Assembly: GCF_024793945.1 (NCBI RefSeq) | Contig: NZ_JANUSD010000017.1 | Coordinates: 61,424-125,423, forward strand | Length of the DNA stretch: 64,000 nt | From: Emticicia fluvialis | GTDB lineage: Bacteria > Bacteroidota > Bacteroidia > Cytophagales > Spirosomataceae | Reading direction: 5' to 3' | Part shown: in pieces, positions 1 through 8,505 of the stretch | Numbering within the stretch: the stretch's first letter is position 1 | Layout: every line of letters starts with the position of its first letter | The notes under the pieces: model-generated | Database searches by the model: none | Seen by the model: the letters and a program-made list of their open reading frames with translations, nothing else | Told to the model about the DNA's origin: nothing | Made by a program: the position numbers and the translations under genes

Positions 1-62
1 TTGCGTGGTAAGATTTACTGTGGCAATTATTAACGCCAGATAATTGTACTGCAGAGAACCAA

Positions 63-102
63 AGCAAAAGGCTGCCCTGAAATTTCAGAGCAGCCTTTTG
101 CT
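63..102 (-). terminator. Rho-independent terminator of ftsH
   Basis: A 13-bp perfect stem (63-75 with 90-102) encloses a second perfect 6-bp palindrome (77-82 with 83-88), giving one long hairpin just past the ftsH stop codon. Read on the minus strand the stem ends in a T-rich run, as expected for an intrinsic terminator. Confidence 0.8.
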
Positions 103-126
103 GGTAATAATATAGCAAGAGAGGTT

Positions 127-2157
127 TTAAACTTTTTCCTCTACTTTTACATCAGTTTTATCATTGTTCTGATCCTTTTCTTTGGTGCTGGTATCGCTAT
201 CCATAAACTCCTGATAATTGGTCAGTTTTTCGAAAGGACGTTTACCTATCAAATCTACAAGGTCAGACTGATAAATGATTTCTTTCTTCAATAGTTCCTG
301 TGCAATCACCTCCAGTTGGTCGCGTTTTTCAATTAACAGATTTCTGGTTCTTTCATAGGCTTCAGAAATCAGTTTCTTTACTTCTTCATCAATAATTCTG
401 GCTGTTTCTTCAGAATAAGGCTTGGTAAATGAATATTCGCCCTGGGCTTTAGAATCATAGAACGAAACGTTTCCGATGCGGGCATTCATACCATAAACGG
501 TGGTCATACCGTAAGCACTTTTGGTTACGCGTTCCAGGTCACTCAAAGCGCCGGTTGAAATCTTGCCAAATACAACATCTTCTGCCGCACGGCCACCGAG
601 TGTCATACACATTTCATCAAAAAGTTGCTCGGTACGATACAGGTATTGCTCTTTAGGCAGGTATTGTGCATAACCCAAAGCGGCAATTCCACGTGGTACG
701 ATACTTACTTTTACCAGAGGATTGGCGTGCTCCAGAAACCACCCAGCCACTGCGTGGCCTGCTTCATGGTAAGCAACAATTTCTTTTTCCTCAGGCGAAA
801 TCAATTTATTTTTCTTTTCCAGACCACCGATTTCACGGTCAATGGCATCGTGGAAATCCTGCATATCAATAAACTTCTTGCCGCGTCTGGCAGCCAGAAG
901 TGCTGCTTCATTACAAACGTTGGCAATCTCGGCTCCGGCAAAACCCGGTGTTTGTGCTGCCAGTTTTTTAATGTCGATGGTATCAGAGAGCTTCAAAGGT
1001 CTCATGTGTACCTTGAAGATAGCCTCACGACCGATAAGGTCTGGCGTATCTACGCTAATCTGGCGGTCGAAACGACCCGGACGCATCAAGGCAGAATCTA
1101 ATACATCAGGGCGGTTGGTAGCTGCCAGAATAATGATACCGGCATCAGAGCCGAAACCGTCCATTTCAACCAGTAGCGAGTTCAATGTATTTTCACGTTC
1201 GTCGTTAGCGCCCGGCATAGCGCCACGGCCACGAGAACGACCCACGGCGTCTATCTCATCAATAAAAATAATACATGGCGCTTTTTCTTTGGCTTGTTTG
1301 AAGAGGTCACGCACACGGGCGGCACCCACACCAACAAACATCTCAACGAAGTCTGAACCAGACAATGAGAAGAAAGGAACGCTGGCTTCGCCGGCTACGG
1401 CTTTAGCCAAAAGGGTTTTACCCGTACCCGGAGGACCCACAAGTAAGGCACCTTTCGGAATTTTACCCCCTAGTTCGGTATATTTTTTAGGCGTTTTCAA
1501 GAAATCTACAATCTCCTGTAATTCTTCTTTGGCTTCTACAAGACCGGCCACATCAGCAAATGTGATTTTAACTTTGCTGTCGGCATCAAATAATGCAGCC
1601 CGCGACTTACCAATGTTGAAAATAGCGCCACCGGGGCCTCCACCACCAGCCATACGGCTCATGAGGAAGTACATCAAGCCCAGCACTACAATAAATGGCA
1701 GCAATTGCCAAACCATTGTCATGATGTCTTGTCTTTCTACGCTTTCCGGATATAGTGTTTTTTTGTAATTTTCATCAACCTGTGCAGTTTTCAAAAACTC
1801 GGTGTAATCTCTCATAAAAGATTCTACCGAAACTACATCCATTTTCAAATGGGGGCCATTCAGGGTAAATCTATTATTACCCAGTTCTTTCCGGTAATCT
1901 GGTTTCTGAAGGGCTTCAGGAGTAAGCGTAATTTCAACAGTTTTGTTTCCGTCAACTACTGCTATACTTCTTACATCCTTCTGTAAAATCATTTGTTCAA
2001 GTTCGGTATATTTTACTGGCGCAAGAGTTGCCTGACGTGAATAAAGCAAAAAGCCAACAATACCTATAATAATAACCGCTACAATCCAACCCTGCAACCC
2101 GCCTCCGCCACTAGTTTGAGGTTTTCTTCTTGGGGAGTCATTACTGTTTTCTGACAT
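127..2157 (-). CDS. ftsH: ATP-dependent zinc metalloprotease FtsH
   Basis: Membrane-anchored AAA+ protease that degrades misassembled membrane proteins and short-lived regulators. The 676-residue product has a transmembrane helix near residues 23-40, a periplasmic segment, and a second helix near 145-168. The AAA module carries Walker A GPPGTGKT (241-248), Walker B IIFIDEIDAV (about 297-304) and the arginine-finger region NRPDVLDSALMRPGRFDR. The protease domain has the zinc site HEAGH (464-468), and GALSDLERVT supplies the likely third (Asp) ligand. Gly-rich stretches flank both membrane segments and the C-terminus is a charged low-complexity tail; both are common in the family. It lies 94 nt downstream of rsfS on the same strand, so the two may be co-transcribed. 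The assignment is secure. Confidence 0.98.
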   Translation of the reverse strand: MSENSNDSPRRKPQTSGGGGLQGWIVAVIIIGIVGFLLYSRQATLAPVKYTELEQMILQKDVRSIAVVDGNKTVEITLTPEALQKPDYRKELGNNRFTLNGPHLKMDVVSVESFMRDYTEFLKTAQVDENYKKTLYPESVERQDIMTMVWQLLPFIVVLGLMYFLMSRMAGGGGPGGAIFNIGKSRAALFDADSKVKITFADVAGLVEAKEELQEIVDFLKTPKKYTELGGKIPKGALLVGPPGTGKTLLAKAVAGEASVPFFSLSGSDFVEMFVGVGAARVRDLFKQAKEKAPCIIFIDEIDAVGRSRGRGAMPGANDERENTLNSLLVEMDGFGSDAGIIILAATNRPDVLDSALMRPGRFDRQISVDTPDLIGREAIFKVHMRPLKLSDTIDIKKLAAQTPGFAGAEIANVCNEAALLAARRGKKFIDMQDFHDAIDREIGGLEKKNKLISPEEKEIVAYHEAGHAVAGWFLEHANPLVKVSIVPRGIAALGYAQYLPKEQYLYRTEQLFDEMCMTLGGRAAEDVVFGKISTGALSDLERVTKSAYGMTTVYGMNARIGNVSFYDSKAQGEYSFTKPYSEETARIIDEEVKKLISEAYERTRNLLIEKRDQLEVIAQELLKKEIIYQSDLVDLIGKRPFEKLTNYQEFMDSDTSTKEKDQNNDKTDVKVEEKV

Positions 2158-2251
2158 GTTTTTATTTTTTCAAAGTTTAATGCAATTATTAATAATACCG
2201 AAAACCTTTACATAAAATTGCCTAAACTGCAAAGGTTTTCACTGTTGAAGG

Positions 2252-2662
2252 TCAATCTATTAATATTTGTTTAGGGAGTTCAGGTTCCATGCTTTCGGCA
2301 ATCTCGGTCAGTTCAGCATCACCCCAGAGCGCCTCCAGGTCATAGAATTTCCGTCGGTCTTTTCTGAAAACATGGGCAACTACGTCAACGTAGTCAAGCA
2401 ATATCCATTCTTTGTTTTGCTTTCCCTCCTGATGCCAAGGGCGAATTCCTGAAGCTTTGATAATCTCTTCTTCTATTGAAGTGGCAATTGCATCAATTTG
2501 CGTGTCGGTATTTCCCGAACATATAACAAAAAAATCAGTAATTGCATTTTTTACGTTTCTCAAATCCATCACCACTATGTTGGCCGCTTTTTTCTCTAAC
2601 ATGCCATGCACTACCAAGCGGCTTAACTCTTCACCTGAAAGTTCTTTATTTTTTTTCGCCAT
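2252..2662 (-). CDS. rsfS: Ribosomal silencing factor RsfS
   Basis: RsfS (Iojap/DUF143 family) binds ribosomal protein uL14 and blocks 30S-50S joining when nutrients are short. The 136-residue product covers the whole family domain: an N-terminal helix, the DLRNV...DFFVICSGNTDTQIDAIA core, the GIRPWHQEGKQNKEWILLDY segment and VVAHVFRKDRRKFYDLEALWGDA near the C-terminus. It is divergent from birA across a 150-nt spacer and upstream of ftsH. Gene order birA / rsfS-ftsH is common in Bacteroidota. The ATG at 2662 is the natural start. Confidence 0.95.
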   Translation of the reverse strand: MAKKNKELSGEELSRLVVHGMLEKKAANIVVMDLRNVKNAITDFFVICSGNTDTQIDAIATSIEEEIIKASGIRPWHQEGKQNKEWILLDYVDVVAHVFRKDRRKFYDLEALWGDAELTEIAESMEPELPKQILID

Positions 2663-2813
2663 CTTTTAATTTTGCATGAAATATGCCGTCCTTTGATTAC
2701 TGAAGAACATTGCCCGGCATAATTCAGAATAATTATTATTATTAATTCTAAATATAGACATTAATTGTATATATCAACAAATATTTATACACAAAACGCT
2801 AAATTACTAAAAT

Positions 2814-3575
2814 TTGAACAATTTTCAGCCCAAAACTCTTTTTATTGGCAAAAATACCATTTACCTGCCAAGTTGTCATTCTACTAACGACGTAGCGGCC
2901 GAAAAAATTCAAAATGAGAAAATTTTTGATGGCACTCTTGTCATAACATCTGACCAGACAGCCGGCCGTGGCCAGAGAGGTAATACATGGGAAACCATGC
3001 CGGGGCAGAACATCACGATGTCGGTCATTTTAAAGCCTGATTTTCTGAGCGCCGCCGACCAGTTTAACCTTAACATAGCGGTCTCGCTCGGAGTTCATTT
3101 ATTTCTGAGCAAATATATACAAGCGGGCTTAACTGTTAAATGGCCCAATGATATTTATGTAGGCAACCGCAAAATAGCTGGCATTCTGATTGAAAACAGT
3201 TTGGCAGGTAGCAGGCTGAGCCACGCTATTGTAGGTATAGGCGTAAACATTAACCAGTTGAGCTTTAGCAACAGTAAGGTAATATCGCTAAGGCTGGCTA
3301 CCCAACAAGACGAATTTGACCTTGAAGCGCTGGTGGGCGAACTATGCATTTGCCTTGAAAAATATTATTTGCAGCTAAGAAATGGCCATATTGCCGAACA
3401 GAAAAAAGAGTACCTGCAGCACTTGTTCCGCTTTGATGAAACCCATTATTATACCAGTGGGCAGGAGCGCTTTGCAGGTAAAATTGTGGATGTGGCCCCT
3501 AATGGCGCGCTGATGATTGAAGTGAACGGCGCAGTACGGACTTTTGATTTTAAAGAAGTAGCTTTTGAGATATAG
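2814..3575 (+). CDS. birA: Biotin--[acetyl-CoA-carboxylase] ligase
   Basis: Attaches biotin to the carrier domain of biotin-dependent carboxylases through biotinyl-5'-AMP; a carboxylase beta subunit is encoded at 24481. The 253-residue product is the short, monofunctional type: there is no N-terminal winged-helix DNA-binding domain, so it should not act as a repressor. The biotinyl-AMP binding motif GRGQRG is at 51-56 with W59 after it, and KWPNDIYVGNRKIAGIL (from 109) holds the catalytic lysine region. A small SH3-like C-terminal domain follows. The start is TTG; no ATG lies upstream of the conserved CHSTNDVA segment, and there is no other in-frame start near it. Confidence 0.93.
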   Translation: MNNFQPKTLFIGKNTIYLPSCHSTNDVAAEKIQNEKIFDGTLVITSDQTAGRGQRGNTWETMPGQNITMSVILKPDFLSAADQFNLNIAVSLGVHLFLSKYIQAGLTVKWPNDIYVGNRKIAGILIENSLAGSRLSHAIVGIGVNINQLSFSNSKVISLRLATQQDEFDLEALVGELCICLEKYYLQLRNGHIAEQKKEYLQHLFRFDETHYYTSGQERFAGKIVDVAPNGALMIEVNGAVRTFDFKEVAFEI

Positions 3576-3676
3576 CTGGAGTAAATCTTTAGATTTTGCT
3601 GACTTTATGATTTATATGGTGTCAATGAAGATAAAATCTTTACTGAATAACAGAATTGAACGGCCTTGAATACATG

Positions 3677-3718
3677 GTGTACATTGCGGCACTAAATTAA
3701 ATATGCCACAATGTACAC
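3677..3718. repeat. 15-bp imperfect inverted repeat, part of a dispersed repeat
   Basis: Arms 3677-3691 and 3704-3718 pair with one mismatch around a 12-nt loop, between the convergent ends of birA and the thioesterase gene. It could be a terminator, but there is no T-tract. The sequence on to about 3745 matches, with substitutions, the repeat at 62761-62890. Confidence 0.6.
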
Positions 3719-3826
3719 AACCTGAACACTATGTTTCACAATTTGATAACTGTTGCAACAACTGAACTTTAGCCTGATATTGATTCATTATATCATCAAA
3801 TTAGCTATTTCATTGTTCAGACACAA

Positions 3827-4234
3827 TCAGGAAAAATACGGCTTCAGCCTGTTAAGAATCTCCGGTGGGCAAACAGATACCTTGTTGGTAGCCATTTTAA
3901 CAAATACCAGTGTGGTTTCACCTACGTTTAGTAATACGTTTTCTTCATTGTAAATTTCATAATGAAATACAATGCGCACCTTTGGGATTTCTTTGATAAT
4001 AACGCGTATAGTAACGAGGTCGTCATACCTGGCGGGTTGCAGATATTTACAATGACACTCATAGACCGGCATCATAATGCCCATTTCTTCAAGGCTGCGG
4101 TAGCGTAAACCCAGCGATCGCAAGGCTTCTACCCTTCCGATTTCGTACAGGCGAGGATAGTGTCCGTAATACATATACCCCATCTGGTCTACATCTGCAT
4201 AGCGGATACGGTACTCATAATCAAATTGATACAT
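3827..4234 (-). CDS. Acyl-CoA thioesterase, 4HBT hot-dog family
   Basis: A 135-residue single hot-dog domain of the YbgC/4-hydroxybenzoyl-CoA thioesterase type, expected to hydrolyse acyl-CoA thioesters in the cytoplasm. The N-terminal segment RYADVDQMGYMYYGHYPR has the catalytic Asp region in its usual place, followed by the long helix YEIGRVEALRSLG and the strands FHYEIYNEENVLLNVGETTLVFV. Its start codon overlaps the mltG stop codon by one base, so translation of the two is probably coupled. The substrate cannot be read from sequence. Confidence 0.85.
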   Translation of the reverse strand: MYQFDYEYRIRYADVDQMGYMYYGHYPRLYEIGRVEALRSLGLRYRSLEEMGIMMPVYECHCKYLQPARYDDLVTIRVIIKEIPKVRIVFHYEIYNEENVLLNVGETTLVFVKMATNKVSVCPPEILNRLKPYFS

Positions 4235-5271
4235 CAGCGAATCATGGCTTTGTTGAGTGCCTCCTGATAAATATGTGCGTTTTTCAGGTGGTCGGTGTAA
4301 TTCTCGGCAAAATTATGATAGCCTGAGAAGTCTTCACGGGCACAGAAATAAATATACTTGTGGCGCTCGTAGTTAAGCACGGCATCCAGCGCAACTGGCT
4401 CCGGAAGGGCAATCGGCCCCGGAGGCAAACCCGAAATACGATAAGTATTGTAGGGCGAATTAGTGCGCAGGTGTTTTTCCATTACTCGCTTGATACTGAA
4501 ATCCCGCAGGGCAAATCTCACGGTCGGGTCGGCCTGCAATGGCATATTAATAGCCAGACGGTTTATATACGACCCGGCCACACGTGGCATTTCGTCTTTT
4601 TTGTTGGTTTCAGATTGAACAATAGAAGCAAGAATGCCTACCTGAACGGGTGTCATGTTTATTGATTTTGCCTTGGCCAGTTTGGCGTCGGTCCAGTACT
4701 TTTTGTATTCGCTGTGCATTCTGTCCAGAAACTTATCGGTGGTGGTGGTCCAGCGCACAAAATAAGTATTTGGCAAAAACATACACATAATAGTGGTGGT
4801 GTCAAAACCATATTTCGCACAAACCTCTTTGTTACTCAGTTTAGCCTGCAACTCTTCGGTACTGAACTCAAAGCGGCTACCGATTTTTTTAATGAGGTCA
4901 GACTTGAGGCGGATATTGTTAAAAGTAAGGCGTACATCATCCTGCTGGCCTCTTTTCAGTTTCGATATCAATGTTTTGTTACCCGTGTTCGGTTTTATTT
5001 CATATCTGCCCGGTTTTATATTCTCGGGGTATTTCATCCATTTAGATAGAAACTGAAACGAAATTTCGTCGTGTATCATGCCATGCTTATGCAAAGAGTC
5101 TACCACGTTCTTATAGGTAGCACCTGTAGGTATGTAAAGCACAAAGGTTTTTTCGCCCTTTACGTTCAGGTTAGCGCTGCTGGCCACCTGCCAGAAATAA
5201 AACGAAAGCGTAGCAACCACCGTTGTTACGATTACCAGCGTGTAAGCAATAAATTTTCTGTTTTTAAGCAT
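4234..5271 (-). CDS. mltG: Endolytic transglycosylase MltG
   Basis: Inner-membrane lytic transglycosylase (YceG family) that cuts nascent peptidoglycan and is thought to end glycan strand elongation. The 345-residue protein has one N-terminal transmembrane helix (about 8-27), then a LysM-like region and the catalytic YceG domain with ASIVQSET (215-222) and the following NRL...MPLQADPTVRFAL block. E221 is the likely catalytic Glu; the position two residues earlier, often Glu in proteobacterial homologues, is Gln here. It lies 18 nt after hisS and overlaps the thioesterase gene, so these three probably form one minus-strand operon. Confidence 0.93.
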   Translation of the reverse strand: MLKNRKFIAYTLVIVTTVVATLSFYFWQVASSANLNVKGEKTFVLYIPTGATYKNVVDSLHKHGMIHDEISFQFLSKWMKYPENIKPGRYEIKPNTGNKTLISKLKRGQQDDVRLTFNNIRLKSDLIKKIGSRFEFSTEELQAKLSNKEVCAKYGFDTTTIMCMFLPNTYFVRWTTTTDKFLDRMHSEYKKYWTDAKLAKAKSINMTPVQVGILASIVQSETNKKDEMPRVAGSYINRLAINMPLQADPTVRFALRDFSIKRVMEKHLRTNSPYNTYRISGLPPGPIALPEPVALDAVLNYERHKYIYFCAREDFSGYHNFAENYTDHLKNAHIYQEALNKAMIR

Positions 5272-5289
5272 TGTTAAAGGTTGAGGTTG

Positions 5290-6651
5290 CTATTTCAAAT
5301 TCTGTATAATGTTCTCTAAAGTTAATTTGGTTTGTTCGCCGCTTTGCATGTCTTTCAGGGTTAATTCTCCGCTGGCCATCTCTTCTGAACCCACCACGCA
5401 CACATACGGAATCTGCTTCTTGTTGGCATATTCAAATTGTTTTTTCAGCTTGGCGTGGTCAGGGTATATTTCGGCATTAATGCCCGCGTCGCGCAGTTTT
5501 TTCAATAACGGTAATGAGTAGCTTTCAGCCTCAGCATCAAAGTTAGTGAGTAATATTTTAGTGGTTACACCTTGATTATCCGCGAAAAGGCCGAGTTCTT
5601 CCATTACGTCGAAAATACGGTCAACCCCCAACGAAATACCTACACCCGATAAGCCCGGCAAACCAAAAGTACCTGTCAGGTTGTCATAACGGCCACCGCC
5701 TGAGATACTCCCCATCTGCACGCCATTAGCTTTAACCTCAAAAATAGCGCCTGTATAATAACTTAATCCACGTGCCAGCGTAATATCCAGTTGTATTTTA
5801 GGATTCTGCAATCCGAACGATTCAACCAGATTCCATACTCTCTCCAGCTCTTCTATACCTTTCAAACCGGTTTCAGAATCTTTCAACCAGGTTTTCAGCC
5901 CACTTAAAACCTCCGCACTACTGCCTTGCAAGTTAAAAACAGGCTGCAGTTTTGCTATCACTTCATCAGAGAAACCTCTTTCTCGCAATTCATCCTCAAC
6001 TTTTTCTTTTCCTATTTTGTCCAGTTTGTCAATGGCTACTGTCAAGGGTACTTCACTGCCTTTCATGCCAATGGTTTCGGCAATGCCAGATAATATCTTG
6101 CGGTTATTGATTTTAACCGTAAAGTCTGCAATGCCCAGGTTCTGGAAAATCTCATGCAGCATTAACACTATTTCGGCCTCACAAATAAGAGAATCCGTAC
6201 CTACCACGTCGGCATCGCACTGATAAAACTCACGGTAACGCCCCCTTTGCGGTCGGTCGGCGCGCCATACCGGCTGAATCTGATACCTTTTAAAGGGTAT
6301 GGCCAGTTCGTTGCGGTTCATTACCACATAACGGGCAAAAGGCACGGTAAGGTCATAACGCAAACCTTTCTCTGAAATTTTATGGGTTAGCTTTTTAAAG
6401 CCTTCGTCCAGGTCTTTCTGAGCCAGATCTTTCGAAAAATCGCCTGAGTTCAATACCTTAAACAAAAGCTGGTCGCCTTCATCACCGTATTTACCCATCA
6501 GCACCGACAGGTTTTCAAGGCTGGGGGTTTCCAGTGGCTGAAAGCCGAATTTCTGAAAAGTATGTTTAATTGTATCGAAAATATAATTCCGTTTTACCAT
6601 CACCGATGGCCCAAAATCGCGCGTACCTCTTACTAAGCCGGGTTTACTCAT
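5290..6651 (-). CDS. hisS: Histidine--tRNA ligase
   Basis: Class II aminoacyl-tRNA synthetase charging tRNA-His. The 453-residue product contains LRYDLTVPFARY (97-108), motif 2 RGRYREFYQCD (136-146), the histidine-binding ARGLSYYTG (293-301) and motif 3 around GGGRYDNL...GVGISLGVDRI. A C-terminal anticodon-binding domain follows (KILLTNFDAEAE to the end). It heads the minus-strand run hisS-mltG-thioesterase. A candidate -7 box lies at 6697-6704 on the minus strand. Confidence 0.97.
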   Translation of the reverse strand: MSKPGLVRGTRDFGPSVMVKRNYIFDTIKHTFQKFGFQPLETPSLENLSVLMGKYGDEGDQLLFKVLNSGDFSKDLAQKDLDEGFKKLTHKISEKGLRYDLTVPFARYVVMNRNELAIPFKRYQIQPVWRADRPQRGRYREFYQCDADVVGTDSLICEAEIVLMLHEIFQNLGIADFTVKINNRKILSGIAETIGMKGSEVPLTVAIDKLDKIGKEKVEDELRERGFSDEVIAKLQPVFNLQGSSAEVLSGLKTWLKDSETGLKGIEELERVWNLVESFGLQNPKIQLDITLARGLSYYTGAIFEVKANGVQMGSISGGGRYDNLTGTFGLPGLSGVGISLGVDRIFDVMEELGLFADNQGVTTKILLTNFDAEAESYSLPLLKKLRDAGINAEIYPDHAKLKKQFEYANKKQIPYVCVVGSEEMASGELTLKDMQSGEQTKLTLENIIQNLK

Positions 6652-6696
6652 GTTGTTGTATCAGATATATAAATGTCGGATGAAATTTTCCGGCTG

Positions 6697-6704
6697 CAAA
6701 ATTA
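6697..6704 (-). promoter_or_regulatory. Candidate hisS promoter -7 box
   Basis: Minus-strand TAATTTTG matches the Bacteroidota -7 consensus TAnnTTTG, about 46 nt before the hisS ATG. No good -33 TTTG is seen at the usual spacing. Confidence 0.5.
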
Positions 6705-6725
6705 GCGTAAAAAACTTATTGTTAA

Positions 6726-6757
6726 TTGTTAATTGTTCATTGATTTTCTTAACTTTG
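6726..6757 (+). promoter_or_regulatory. Bacteroidota-type promoter for the 47-aa gene
   Basis: TTG at 6726-6728 and TAACTTTG at 6750-6757 are separated by 21 nt, fitting the TTG-N19-21-TAnnTTTG promoter architecture. Transcription would begin near 6763, leaving a leader of about 100 nt. The leader contains a small hairpin-forming stretch around 6822-6848. Confidence 0.6.
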
Positions 6758-6862
6758 CACCCTGATTTCGAATCATAGTCTTTCCGGACGATTTTAAAAT
6801 ATAATCATTCAATACCTCTAAGCCCTTTTTTTAGGGTTCTGGAGCCCAAAATATCTAAAAAA

Positions 6863-7006
6863 ATGGCAGTAACACAGTTAAAACGTAAAGCAAAAAGAAA
6901 CCAGGCAATTGCAAAAAACAGAATTGCTGAAATCAAACGTTTGTCGTTGAAAGTTGATGTTCAACGTGTTGACGTTGAGGCTTTGAAAGCGGAATTCGCG
7001 AAATAA
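6863..7006 (+). CDS. Small, highly basic 47-residue protein
   Basis: An ATG-to-TAA frame of 48 codons between a consensus promoter (6726-6757) and a strong terminator (7031-7063). The product begins MAVTQLKRKAKRNQAIAKN; its first 30 residues are rich in Lys and Arg, while the last 17 (VDVQRVDVEALKAEFAK) are mixed and look helical. No family is assigned with certainty. I believe similar short proteins occur across Bacteroidota. The composition, the long leader and the position beside hisS suggest an RNA- or ribosome-associated protein; the lineage-specific ribosomal protein bL38 reported for Flavobacterium johnsoniae is one possibility to test. That the frame is a real gene is well supported; its function is inference. 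Confidence 0.75.
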   Translation: MAVTQLKRKAKRNQAIAKNRIAEIKRLSLKVDVQRVDVEALKAEFAK

Positions 7007-7030
7007 TCAGAAAATATTTTGCCCATCATA

Positions 7031-7063
7031 AAAAAGAGACGCTTCCGGGCGTCTCTTTTTTTT
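7031..7063. terminator. Strong bidirectional terminator
   Basis: A 12-bp perfect stem (7031-7042 with 7049-7060) and a 6-nt loop, with a run of T on the plus side and the matching A run giving T on the minus side. It serves the 47-aa gene and the convergent gene ending at 7062. Confidence 0.9.
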
Positions 7064-7904
7064 ATTCGGCTATTTCGTCAGCAAAAAACAAATGTTCGGG
7101 GATTCCCTTCAGCTCGCTGCGGTTCAGGTATAAAATCGGTTTCAACGGATTACAGAATACCCTGCCTGTATCACGCGCCAGCTTGTAGGCGGTAGTGCCT
7201 TCGTCCCAGGCAATTACGGTGCCGTCGCAGCCCAACTCATCGGCATACTTAAGAAAATTCAGCACGGTTTGTTCTTCTTCCAGAATAAAACTGAACGTGA
7301 TGGTATCACTGAAAAAATCTTTAAAACCCTCAATAAGGGCGCGCTCCTCTTCCAGCTTTTGTTTGTCTTTGGCAAATACTACAAAACTCAGAAAAAGATT
7401 ATAGTAAGCCACAAACTGCATAAATATATCAAAAACACCACTGTACGACTCCTCGATGGTTTCAACCAAAACACCCAGACTTCCCGGAAAAACCATCTCT
7501 GCCTGCGGTGGCACCGCAATTATCCGTACAGGTATGCTCATCACTATCTTTCTGGTTGTTTCGCCCATTTCCCAGTCTTCCGCCTTATTGCCGGTACCAA
7601 TGGCCAAAGTGTTAAACTTCTCCTGCTCTTCCAGCCTGGTTAGTTCTTCAATAAAATTGCCTTTTACAACATGTATTTTTATAGTTGTTTGGGGTAGCTG
7701 CGGTATACGCTCCAGCACGGTAACTAACATTTCTTTCAGAAGCTCACCTGCCTCCTCTTTGGTGGTGTCGTCTTCCAGGCAATGAAAAATAGTGTGGTTA
7801 CACAAAATATCTTTTGATATTATAAAAGCATAAGAAATAATTTTCAGCGCTTTGTCATTCAAATCAACAGGAATAATTGTCTTCTGTATTTCCGGTTCTC
7901 TCAT
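7062..7904 (-). CDS. Universal stress protein-like, tandem domains
   Basis: A 280-residue cytoplasmic protein resembling tandem UspA domains: the first begins KTIIPVDLNDKALKIISYAF and ends MSIPVRIIAVPP, the second runs from GSLGVLVETIEESYSG to NPLKPILYLN. The usual ATP-binding G-x2-G-x9-G(S/T) signature is weak (AIGTGNKAEDW... in domain 1), so nucleotide binding is uncertain. The frame is open 45 codons further upstream, but that extension is Cys-rich, unlike the family, and has no conserved look; the ATG at 7904 is preferred. It shares the terminator at 7031-7063 with the convergent small gene. Role in stress response is inferred from the family only. Confidence 0.7.
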   Translation of the reverse strand: MREPEIQKTIIPVDLNDKALKIISYAFIISKDILCNHTIFHCLEDDTTKEEAGELLKEMLVTVLERIPQLPQTTIKIHVVKGNFIEELTRLEEQEKFNTLAIGTGNKAEDWEMGETTRKIVMSIPVRIIAVPPQAEMVFPGSLGVLVETIEESYSGVFDIFMQFVAYYNLFLSFVVFAKDKQKLEEERALIEGFKDFFSDTITFSFILEEEQTVLNFLKYADELGCDGTVIAWDEGTTAYKLARDTGRVFCNPLKPILYLNRSELKGIPEHLFFADEIAE

Positions 7905-8054
7905 AATATTGGTGTTAATTCCTGCTTTGACACAGAAGCATAAAGCTGAACTGCTTAAAGCACCTGCCTGATAACCAGGGCAGTATTTTTTTATAATTCT
8001 AAAGAAACACCAAAGTGGGCTGAGTTTTAACTGGCCCAATGGTTGCTTCTATGC

Positions 8055-8408
8055 TTAATCTGCTTTTGGCGGCTCCAGTCTGGTTATGGTAAGGGTTCTT
8101 TTCTGTTTCTTGTCGCGGTCTTTCAGAATATTCTTAATCAGCTTGCGGTTTTCGATTCGCATTCTGAAAATAACCGCCTGGCCGAACAAGGCCAGCCCAG
8201 AGTTAACCATAATCAGACTATAGGTACCCAACAAAAACCACCGCAGAAAAGGGGCATTGGTATGCTTCAGATGCCCTGCTTCGCTAAAAACCGACAAGCC
8301 ATAGCCCACCAGCATCATGCCAACCGAGGCCGACAAGAACCACTTCACGCGCAGCGGCATATTTTTAATCATCCTTTTTCCGGGAGGTTTTCGTTTTTTT
8401 ATTTCCAT
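8055..8408 (-). CDS. Small two-helix membrane protein
   Basis: No family recognised. The 117-residue product starts with a very basic segment (KKRKPPGKRMIKNMPLRVK), has two hydrophobic helices (about 22-42 and 58-82), and ends in a charged tail rich in Lys, Arg and Glu, so both termini are probably cytoplasmic. It diverges from the methyltransferase gene across 97 nt. A plus-strand frame over the same stretch lacks any protein-like composition, so the minus strand is taken as the gene. Confidence 0.65.
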   Translation of the reverse strand: MEIKKRKPPGKRMIKNMPLRVKWFLSASVGMMLVGYGLSVFSEAGHLKHTNAPFLRWFLLGTYSLIMVNSGLALFGQAVIFRMRIENRKLIKNILKDRDKKQKRTLTITRLEPPKAD

Positions 8409-8505
8409 AAATTTATCGAATCTTTAAATATTGGTGTAAAAACAAAGACAAAAATAACTATTTTTGGGCTTAAATTACAACGATATACTGTCATAACTTT
8501 AGCGC

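Noticed and set aside
842..1768. 308-codon open frame on the plus strand
   Set aside because: It lies wholly inside ftsH in antisense; its composition (Ser/Pro/Ile-rich, no domain) is typical of a shadow frame.
6761..6790. TTCGAATC string resembling a tRNA T-arm
   Set aside because: No acceptor or anticodon stem can be formed around it, and it lies in the leader of the 47-aa gene.
7905..8039. 45-codon N-terminal extension of the USP-like protein
   Set aside because: Cys-rich, unlike the family, and placed before the natural first strand KTIIPVDL; probably upstream untranslated sequence.
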